From Methylacidiphilaceae bacterium (GTDB lineage Bacteria; Verrucomicrobiota; Verrucomicrobiia; Methylacidiphilales; Methylacidiphilaceae): a DNA stretch of 6,898 nucleotides. Made by a program: the position numbers and the translations under genes. The notes under the pieces are model-generated. The model was given only the letters and a program-made list of their open reading frames with translations. It had not been told where the DNA came from and searched no databases. How positions within the stretch are numbered: position 1 is the first letter of the stretch; each line of letters opens with the position of its first letter. This document shows, one piece after another, positions 1-6,898 of this stretch. The stretch spans positions 1 to 6,898 of the forward strand of contig JAQUAR010000080.1 in NCBI GenBank assembly GCA_028687155.1, given 5' to 3'.

Positions 1-550
1 GAAGGGGTAAGAGCCTCCGCTCTTCGATCGACTCCTGATCGGGCTCGTGGAAAATGACGATCAGTCCGGTCGAACCCGCCTCCACCAGCTCCCGGATCGC
101 GGCCATGAGCCGGGGGAGAAAGTCGACGACCTCCTCCCAGACGCTCGGCCCGACCAGCGATCGGGAGACCTTCGGAAAGCCCGTCGCCCGCCCTTCCAGT
201 CGCCCGCCCACCAGGATGAGCTCGTAGTCCCCTTTTGCCGCGACCGCCTTGAGCCTCTCCTCCCAAAAGCGGACGAGCGAGGAGTTGAAATCGGCGCAAA
301 AGCCCCGTTCCGAACCCAAAAGCAGATAGGTGGGACGCTCGCCCGGGCGAGCCGGAGGCAGCAGCTCGGGATGCGCCCCGTAGAAGCCTCTCGCCATCTC
401 TTCGAGAGCCGCGATCAGATCACGCTGGACGCCCGAAAATTTGGCGAGCTTGCGCACCTCGACCAGGGCCATGTTTTTCATCGCCTTCATGATCTCGCCG
501 ATCTCCTGCAGGGAATGGCGGTAGTGGAGGATTTCGCGGCGACGGCTCAT
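1..550 (-). CDS. atpG: N-ATPase gamma subunit, 3' end cut by window edge
   Basis: This is the central-stalk (rotor) subunit of the F1 sector. It transmits c-ring rotation to the alpha3beta3 head. It reads from an ATG at 550 for about 183 codons without a stop to the left edge, so the C-terminal third, including the second conserved coiled-coil helix, is outside the window. The N-terminus (MSRRREI... [20 protein letters not shown]) matches the gamma-family start, where a long helix carries the I-x-K-AMK-MA motif. The stretch [15 protein letters not shown] corresponds to the family's 'sSDRGLCGgfN' Rossmann-domain motif, and ELILVGGR follows it. The ATG overlaps the alpha stop as ATGA (550-547), so translation is probably coupled to atpA. 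No clear Shine-Dalgarno precedes it, so the amber codon inside atpA could have a polar effect on gamma. Identity is confident; full length is unknown. Confidence 0.93.
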   Translation of the reverse strand, partial: MSRRREILHYRHSLQEIGEIMKAMKNMALVEVRKLAKFSGVQRDLIAALEEMARGFYGAHPELLPPARPGERPTYLLLGSERGFCADFNSSLVRFWEERLKAVAAKGDYELILVGGRLEGRATGFPKVSRSLVGPSVWEEVVDFLPRLMAAIRELVEAGSTGLIVIFHEPDQESIEERRLLPL

Positions 551-2070
551 GCGGCGGCAGAAGCGGGTTGGCGTTCGGATGGACCAGGGGCAGAGGGCGC
601 CAGCGGGCTCAATACCTCCTTGGCAAGCGTCAACCAGCGCTCTCGGGGCTCCTCGAGCGTGAGTCCGGATTGGCTGATTCGGACGAAAAGGGCCTCCTGG
701 GCGGAACGCACCTTGTCGCTCGGGATCGGGTCAAAAAGATTCTCGTTGAATCCCACCAGCCATCCGAGCTCCTGCTCGGGACTCACCGGAACCAGCTTTT
801 CCTGTTTGAGGAGTTCGCGCAGGAGCCTGCCTCGATGGATTCGCCTTTCGAGCGACGCCTCGAGCTTGGTCCCAAAACGGGTAAAGACCTCGAGCTCGAG
901 GAATTGCAGGAAATCGAGCTTCATCCGGCCGGCCTCCTTCCGCAGCGCAGGATGCTGCGCTGCCCCCCCGATGCGGGAGACCGAGCGCGTCACATCGATC
1001 GCCGGAAGCATGCCGGCCGCAAAGAGGCTCTGCTCGAAAAAGACCTGTCCGTCGGTGATCGAAATCAGGTTGGTGGGAATGTAGGAAGCAAGCTCCCCCT
1101 GTTGGGTCTCCACGATCGGGATCGCCGTCAAGCTTCCTCCCCCTTGGGCGGCGGCCAGCCGGGTCGACCGCTCCAATAGCCGACTGTGGAGGTAGAAGAT
1201 ATCTCCCGGATAGGCCTCCCGACCCGGCGGCCGGCGAAGCAGGAGAGACAACTCCCGGTAGGTCTGCGCATGCTGCGAAAGATCATCATAGATCACGAGC
1301 GTCTGTCTCCCCGAGCGCATCCACTCCTCGGCCAGAGCGCAGCCGGCAAAGGGAGCCAAGTACTAAAGCCCGGGGAGTGCCGTCGCCTCGGCCACGACGA
1401 CCGCCGTATAGTCGAGGGCGCCCTGCGCGCGCAGCGTCTCGACGACCTGGACGATACTCGACCGCTTCTGCCCGATCAGGACATAGACGCAGAGCACATC
1501 CCGCCCTTTCTGGCTCACGACCATGTCCAAGCAAAAGGTTGTCTTTCCCAGTCCATTGTCGCCGATCACCAGTTCCCTCTGCCCCTTGCCGATCGGGATC
1601 ATCGCATCGGCGATCTTGTTCCCCGTATAGAGCGGTTGATCGACATAGTCGCGAGCCACGATCGGCGGCGCCGGGGATTCCAAGAGTCCAACTCGATCCG
1701 TTGACGGAGCAGGCTTTCCGTCGAGCGGGTTTCCCACGGGATCGACCACCCTCCCCAGCAAAGAATCCCCCACGGGAATGCTCAGCCTTCTTCCGGTCCG
1801 ATGGACCAAAGTGCCCGCAGTCAGCCCTCCGGTCTGCACCAGCAGCATGACTCCAACCGATTCGTGGCTCAGGCTGTAGACCAGCGCCTGGCTTCCGTCT
1901 TCCATCTCCAGCAGATCGTCGATGGCAGCCGAGGAGAGCCCGTCGACCCAGGCGATGCCGTCGCCGACGGCAGTGACCCGACCGAATTCGGCCACCTCGG
2001 GAGAAAAACGATACTGTTCGACCCAGTTCGCCTTTTGCTCGAGCGGGGAAAGTTCCTTCTTTTCCGGCAT
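547..2070 (-). pseudogene. atpA: N-ATPase alpha subunit, interrupted by one in-frame TAG
   Basis: This is the non-catalytic nucleotide-binding subunit of the F1 head. Read through the stop it is 507 residues, a normal alpha length. Visible in order: beta-barrel N-terminus with FGRVTAVGDGIAWVDGL (about 29-45); VVDPVGNPLDGK (108-119); P-loop GDNGLGKT (170-177), a variant of the usual GDRQTGKT with the GKT kept; codon 236 = [13 protein letters not shown] directly after it; Walker B LVIYDD (about 258-263); NLISITDGQ (334-342); and SVSRIGG with the arginine finger at about R366. The C-terminal helical domain follows. The frame is identical on both sides of the stop ([15 protein letters not shown]), so this is a nonsense codon and not a frameshift. 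The 235-residue N-terminal product would keep the P-loop but lose Walker B and the arginine finger. A restart at the TTG at 1359 (270 codons) has no visible ribosome site. AAGGAG at 2087-2082 precedes the ATG. It is either a recent pseudogene, a sequence error or a readthrough gene. Confidence 0.9.
1363..1365 (-). other. In-frame amber (TAG) codon inside atpA
   Basis: The minus-strand codons read CTT TAG TAC TTG GCT at 1368-1354, giving L-stop-Y-L-A within the conserved alpha segment 'xLQYLAPYAGC'. In many F-type alpha subunits this position is Gln, so a single CAG to TAG transition would explain the stop. That the ancestral codon was Gln is inferred from memory of the family. In the same operon TAG is used as an ordinary terminator for atpE (2855-2853), at exactly the expected c-subunit length, which argues against a general reassignment of UAG in this genome. 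Confidence 0.95.
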
Positions 2071-2073
2071 GAT

Positions 2074-2820
2074 TTAGGCCTCTCCTTTCGAAGCGAAAAA
2101 CAAAAGCTCGTCCTTCAGGTTCGCCCGAGCCATCCAACCCCCCACCTCCGCACGGACCCCTGCTCCCAGCAGCGGATCCACCTGGAATTTGCAGGGAAGC
2201 TCTCGCCCGCACGCCTTTTGCAAGGCCTTCGCCAAGCGTTCCCGGCGGCCTTCCTCCAGCGAGAAAGCCGTCTGCACTTCGATCTGCCCGACTCCTTCCC
2301 GAGCCACCGAGCCGCGCATTTCGACCAGTTTTTCCGGAGGAAGCCGCTCGAGCTCCTCGATTGCCCGGTCGACCAGCTTGGCCTCGAGATCCGGTGTCGC
2401 CAGATCCTGAAGGAAGCGGCTGGCGAACTGGCTGGCGATCCGCAGCGCACGGCTCTCCGCCTCTTGGGAAAGGGCGGCCAGCCGGTGTGCTTCCACCGCG
2501 CGTGCCCGCTCCCGTTCGTCCTGGATGAGCCGATCATTTTCGGCCTGCAGGCGCCTCCGTTCCCCCTGCATCTCCTCGAGAAGCTTGGCCCGAGCCTTCT
2601 CCTTTTCCTCCTCCCAAAGGGTCATGCGGTTCTCGTAGGCATTCTGCAACTCTTCGCCCTCCTTCCTGACCCGCTGCGCTTCCTCCCACGCCTTCGCGGT
2701 CGCCGCCTTCCGATCCGCGATCAACCGCAAGACCGGACGGAAGAGGAGCCGGTGCAAGATCCAGATCAGGACCAGGAAGTTGATGACCTGGAGGAGGAAG
2801 GTCGTCCAGTCGAAGCTCAC
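2074..2820 (-). CDS. atpF: N-ATPase subunit b with delta-like C-terminal region
   Basis: This is the peripheral stator subunit linking membrane subunit a to the F1 head. The product is 248 residues, much longer than a simple b subunit (about 160). One N-terminal membrane helix (about 7-27, FLLQVINFLVLIWILHRLLF) is followed by FRPVLRLIADRK, the usual b-subunit hinge. A long charged Glu/Arg/Lys-rich coiled coil covers about 36-135. The last part (about 181-245: VQTAFSLEEGRRERLAKAL, then VDPLLGAGVRAEVGGW) resembles the C-terminal end of delta/OSCP (TAxPLxxEqr..., VDPsLiGG). This fits the lack of a separate atpH in the operon. The start is GTG at 2820; it puts the membrane helix at the usual place and is preceded by GAGAGG at 8 nt. 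It lies 32 nt after the atpE stop and 3 nt before atpA. The frame is intact. The delta-like homology is by eye only. Confidence 0.93.
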   Translation of the reverse strand: MSFDWTTFLLQVINFLVLIWILHRLLFRPVLRLIADRKAATAKAWEEAQRVRKEGEELQNAYENRMTLWEEEKEKARAKLLEEMQGERRRLQAENDRLIQDERERARAVEAHRLAALSQEAESRALRIASQFASRFLQDLATPDLEAKLVDRAIEELERLPPEKLVEMRGSVAREGVGQIEVQTAFSLEEGRRERLAKALQKACGRELPCKFQVDPLLGAGVRAEVGGWMARANLKDELLFFASKGEA

Positions 2821-2828
2821 GGCGATCG

Positions 2829-2834
2829 CCTCTC
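2829..2834 (-). promoter_or_regulatory. Ribosome binding site deciding the GTG start of atpF
   Basis: On the minus strand GAGAGG sits 8 nt before the GTG at 2820, within the 32-nt gap after the atpE stop. It supports the non-ATG start of the b subunit. This is one of only two junctions in the operon (with atpF/atpA) where genes are separated by more than 1 nt. Confidence 0.5.
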
Positions 2835-2852
2835 GTTCGATTCCACCAGGAC

Positions 2853-3122
2853 CTACTTGTGGAGCAGATAATCGAGCATCGGGCTTCGAAAGAGAACGAT
2901 GAGCACGACGACCAGCACATAGATCGCCAGCGACTCAATCATCGCCAGCCCGATCAAGAGCCACCGCATGATCGACTTTTCGGCCTCCGGCTGGCGGGCG
3001 AGCGCCTCGAGTGCTTTTGCGATCGCCATCCCCATGCCGATCCCAGGCCCTAAGACGCCGAGTCCCATCGCCAAGACGGCAAAGGCCGTCACGATCGTGG
3101 TAAAGATGCCCAAATCGTTCAT
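2853..3122 (-). CDS. atpE: N-ATPase subunit c (ring proteolipid)
   Basis: This subunit forms the rotating membrane ring that carries the coupling ion. It has 89 residues, the usual length, with two membrane helices (about 6-38 and 53-79) joined by the polar loop ARQPEAE (42-48), a family hallmark. The outer helix contains MIESLAIY, with the essential carboxylate at E63, S64 next to it and Y68. Aligned by eye to the Na+ type (as in Ilyobacter tartaricus Q32, E65, S66, T67, Y70), E63, S64 and Y68 are kept. The inner-helix ligand is M30 (GPGIGMGMA) instead of Gln or Glu, and T67 is replaced by L65. The ATG overlaps the atpB stop (ATGA, 3122-3119). A strong GGGAGGA lies 8 nt upstream. The gene ends in TAG at 2855-2853. 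Na+ versus H+ specificity is uncertain because of the missing ligands. Confidence 0.96.
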   Translation of the reverse strand: MNDLGIFTTIVTAFAVLAMGLGVLGPGIGMGMAIAKALEALARQPEAEKSIMRWLLIGLAMIESLAIYVLVVVLIVLFRSPMLDYLLHK

Positions 3123-3841
3123 CGTACAGTTCCTCCCTTTGGTTGTTCCTTTTCCTCCAGCGCCTGCATGCCACCGGCGATGTAGACCAGAGCAAGCATC
3201 CCAAAAATGTAGGCCTGCAAGAGAGCCTCGATGAGATGGAGGAAAAGGAAGGCCACGGGCACGAGGAGTCCCGCCAGCAGCAGGAGGATGCCGATCGCGA
3301 CTTCCATTCCCGTCATGTTCCCGAAAAGCCGGACGGCGAGAGTCAATGTCCGCGTCAGCTCGCTCATGAGATGAAAAGGGAACATCCAGAACATCGGAGA
3401 AAAATACTCCCGCACATAGGCGGCCCATCCCGCGGCCCGTACGCCGTAGAACGGGACGGCAAAAAAGACGATCATCGCCAGAGCGCCCGTTACCGAAAGA
3501 TCTCCGGTCGGTGAATGGAGGCCAGGAATGAGTCCGACTAGGTTCGCGAGAAGGATGTAGATCCAAAGAGTTCCTACCAGCGGAAGAATTCGCTCCGGGG
3601 CCTTGGGAATCGACTCGCGCACGGTGGTGTCCATTGCTTGCTCCGCGAGTTCCAACACCAGTTGCCAACCGGCCGGGTCCCGCATCCGAAGCCGGCTCTT
3701 CGTCCAGGCGGCCGCCGATGCGAGGGCTACTGTCAAGGCCGTGGCGCTCACCGCCGACTCGCTGATGGCAAAAGAGCCGAAGTGGAGCGTAGGTTGCCCC
3801 AGAAGTCCCGCTGCGCCCAGAACAAGTTCCGGTCCAGTCAT
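3119..3841 (-). CDS. atpB: N-ATPase subunit a (ion channel)
   Basis: This is the stator membrane subunit that forms the two ion half-channels next to the c ring. It has 240 residues. Hydrophobic helices lie at about 30-46, 84-107, 116-134, 154-177 and 183-224. Key residues are visible in helices 4 and 5: R171 in LAVRLFGNMTG corresponds to the essential E. coli R210. By spacing, E180, H202 and Q209 (LHLIEALLQAYIF) correspond to E219, H245 and Q252. The start at 3841 overlaps the atpQ stop as ATGA (3841-3838); an upstream in-frame extension to 4021 is just the atpQ gene in another frame. The stop overlaps the atpE start. The frame is intact and all key residues are present, so the channel looks functional. 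The absence of atpR immediately upstream is unusual for this operon type. Confidence 0.95.
   Translation of the reverse strand: MTGPELVLGAAGLLGQPTLHFGSFAISESAVSATALTVALASAAAWTKSRLRMRDPAGWQLVLELAEQAMDTTVRESIPKAPERILPLVGTLWIYILLANLVGLIPGLHSPTGDLSVTGALAMIVFFAVPFYGVRAAGWAAYVREYFSPMFWMFPFHLMSELTRTLTLAVRLFGNMTGMEVAIGILLLLAGLLVPVAFLFLHLIEALLQAYIFGMLALVYIAGGMQALEEKEQPKGGTVR
3131..3137 (-). promoter_or_regulatory. Strong ribosome binding site for atpE inside the end of atpB
   Basis: The minus strand reads GGGAGGA followed by 8 nt and the atpE ATG at 3122. It is encoded within the last codons of atpB (the K-G-G of its C-terminus). It is the best Shine-Dalgarno match at any junction in the window and fits the need to make many c subunits per complex. 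Confidence 0.7.
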
Positions 3842-4182
3842 AAGTTCTGGCGGAGATGGTTGTAGACGCTGATGGCGCCCAGGATGACCCCCAGGAGAAT
3901 CCCCGTGATCGTCCAGTGGATGGCATAGCCCGCCAGATGCTGGTCGAGCCATCGTCCCAGGAAGGCGCCGACGACGACCGGAAGGATGAAGAGAAGGCCG
4001 ATGGTTCCGAGGGAAAGCCACGAAGAAAGAACGTTGTGCTTCTCCTGCTCGGCCTTCTTCATCCGCTCCACGTCCCTGCTCACCTGGCTGGCCAGCCGCC
4101 TTCCGTCTTCCTCCGGCACGGCGCGTCCCTTTTCCGGGGCTACTCCGTCTTCCTCTCGATCTCCCAAGGTTCGCACCCCCAT
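3838..4182 (-). CDS. atpQ: AtpQ/AtpI-like accessory membrane protein
   Basis: This is a 114-residue protein with a charged, soluble N-terminal part (about 1-50, ending in MKKAEQEKHN) and two membrane helices (about 53-75 and 88-107). The joining loop has GAFLGRWLDQHL, matching the 'GxxLGxWLD' signature of the AtpI-like family (Pfam ATPase_gene1). In N-ATPase operons this gene is atpQ and sits between atpC and subunit a. AtpI relatives are thought to help assemble the c ring or handle Mg2+; the role here is inferred. The start is ATG at 4182: it lies 1 nt after the atpC stop and has GGAGGGG 7 nt upstream. The longer frame up to 4563 is antisense/alternate-frame sequence of atpC. The stop overlaps the atpB start, leaving no room for atpR. 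Family is fairly sure; the exact symbol atpQ rests on operon position. Confidence 0.85.
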   Translation of the reverse strand: MGVRTLGDREEDGVAPEKGRAVPEEDGRRLASQVSRDVERMKKAEQEKHNVLSSWLSLGTIGLLFILPVVVGAFLGRWLDQHLAGYAIHWTITGILLGVILGAISVYNHLRQNL

Positions 4183-4183
4183 T

Positions 4184-6154
<1,971 letters not shown>

Positions 6155-6898
6155 ATGAACCTCGAATCGACCCTCCTCCTCACCGACCTCTACGAACTGA
6201 CCATGCTCCAGGGCTATTTCTACGAGGGCATGAACGAAATGGCCGTTTTCGAATTCTTCATCCGCAAGCTGCCCAAGAATCGGAACTTCCTCCTCGCCGC
6301 CGGCCTCGAGCAAGCCCTCTCTTTCCTGGAATCCGCCCGCTTCCAGACGGACGAGATCGACTGGCTCGCGCGTCATGGGTTCCGCCGGGAGTTCCTCGAC
6401 TGGCTTCGCAACTTTCGCTTCCAGGGCGACGTCCATGCCATGTCCGAAGGAACGCTCTGCTTTCCCGAAGAGCCGATCCTGCGCGTTACGGCACCCATCC
6501 CCCAAGCGCAGCTCTTCGAAAGCCGGATCATGAACCTGATCCACTTCCAAACCATGATCGCGTCCAAGGCGGCACGGTCGGTACTGGTTGCGCCCGACAA
6601 GGAGCTCGTCGATTTCGGTCTTCGCCGGGCGCATGGCGCCGAAGCGGCCCTCTACGCGGCCCGAGCCGCCTTTCTGGCCGGCTTCTCGGCGACCGCCACG
6701 GTTCTCGCAGGCAGGCTCTTTGATATTCCGCTTTCCGGGACGATGGCCCACTCCTTCATTCAGGCGCATGACTCCGAGGAGGAGGCCTTTCTTCGCTTCG
6801 CCGAGGCCAATCCCGATCGCGCCGTCTTCCTCGTCGACACCTACGACACGGAAGAGGCCGTCCGGAAGCTCGTCGCCCTCATCCCTCGCCTGGAAGAA
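6155..6898 (+). CDS. pncB: Nicotinate phosphoribosyltransferase, 3' end cut by window edge
   Basis: This enzyme joins nicotinate to PRPP to give nicotinate mononucleotide, with ATP use, in the Preiss-Handler salvage route to NAD. It is cytoplasmic. From the ATG at 6155 the frame is open for 248 codons to the right edge, about half of a typical enzyme. Recognisable segments: LLTDLYELTMLQGYF (8-22), the family's N-terminal signature; AVFEFFIRKLPKNRNFLLAAGLE split over about 30-52; NLIHFQTMIASKAAR (127-141); LVDFGLRRAHG (151-161); SGTMAHSF (194-201), containing the conserved active-site His at about 199; and VDTYDT (227-232). These fit the bacterial/animal-type NAPRTase group. The start is supported by conserved LLTDLYELTM a few residues in, although no Shine-Dalgarno is visible. 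It diverges from the ATPase operon and no functional link is evident. The gene symbol is by family. Confidence 0.92.
   Translation, partial: MNLESTLLLTDLYELTMLQGYFYEGMNEMAVFEFFIRKLPKNRNFLLAAGLEQALSFLESARFQTDEIDWLARHGFRREFLDWLRNFRFQGDVHAMSEGTLCFPEEPILRVTAPIPQAQLFESRIMNLIHFQTMIASKAARSVLVAPDKELVDFGLRRAHGAEAALYAARAAFLAGFSATATVLAGRLFDIPLSGTMAHSFIQAHDSEEEAFLRFAEANPDRAVFLVDTYDTEEAVRKLVALIPRLEE

Noticed and set aside
47..1084. 345-codon plus-strand open frame opposite atpG/atpA
   Set aside because: It crosses the atpA/atpG junction antisense and has no recognisable motifs.
547..1359. C-terminal half of alpha as an independent gene starting at TTG 1359
   Set aside because: It begins in the middle of a conserved alpha strand directly after the amber codon, has no ribosome site, and is in the same frame as the upstream half.
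1363..1365. Pyrrolysine or selenocysteine codon
   Set aside because: The codon is TAG, not TGA, so selenocysteine is out. The site is not catalytic in ATPases, and nothing in the window hints at pyrrolysine machinery. It cannot be fully excluded without the genome.
1355..1370. Frameshift as the cause of the split atpA
   Set aside because: Codons on both sides of the TAG are in the same frame and the protein alignment is continuous with only one position replaced, so no base was gained or lost.
1801..2871. 356-codon plus-strand open frame opposite atpA/atpF
   Set aside because: It spans three minus-strand genes (the 5' end of atpA, atpF and the 3' end of atpE) and has no family resemblance, so it is a shadow of GC-rich coding sequence.

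Overview
The window holds most of an F-type ATP synthase/ATPase operon of the N-ATPase type (atpDCQ(R)BEFAG order). It is read on the minus strand from about position 6012 down to the left edge. A divergent nicotinate phosphoribosyltransferase gene on the plus strand starts at 6155 and runs off the right edge. The assignment rests on gene order and content: beta and epsilon come first, an AtpQ/AtpI-like membrane protein precedes subunit a, no separate delta gene is present, subunit b carries a delta-like C-terminal region, and alpha and gamma come last. The DNA is GC-rich by eye, which explains the many long antisense shadow ORFs. N-ATPase operons are patchily and laterally distributed among bacteria (Proteobacteria, Planctomycetes, Verrucomicrobia and others) and some methanogens. 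The host lineage cannot be fixed from this sequence; a GC-rich bacterium that also has a housekeeping F-ATPase elsewhere is the reasonable guess.

Layout, right to left: partial pncB-like gene (6155-6898, plus); 142-base divergent spacer; then on the minus strand atpD (beta), atpC (epsilon), atpQ, atpB (a), atpE (c), atpF (b/delta-like), atpA (alpha, interrupted) and atpG (gamma, cut by the left edge). Genes are packed tightly. Four junctions are ATGA start/stop overlaps (D/C, Q/B, B/E, A/G). The others are 1 nt (C/Q), 3 nt (F/A) and 32 nt (E/F). The clearest ribosome binding site lies inside the end of atpB and serves atpE, which fits the need for many c subunits per complex.

Together the products would form a rotary enzyme. 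Alpha and beta form the catalytic head, gamma and epsilon the rotor stalk, b (with its delta-like end) the stator, c the ring, a the ion channel, and AtpQ is an accessory membrane protein.

Three things are out of the ordinary. (1) atpA has a single in-frame TAG at 1365-1363, in the conserved stretch before Walker B; the reading frame is otherwise intact and continuous. (2) atpR, normally between atpQ and atpB, is absent: atpQ overlaps atpB directly. (3) The c subunit keeps the ES and Tyr of the Na+-type outer helix, but has Met where the inner-helix Gln/Glu ligand is expected and Leu where Thr is expected. This suggests altered ion specificity, possibly protons.
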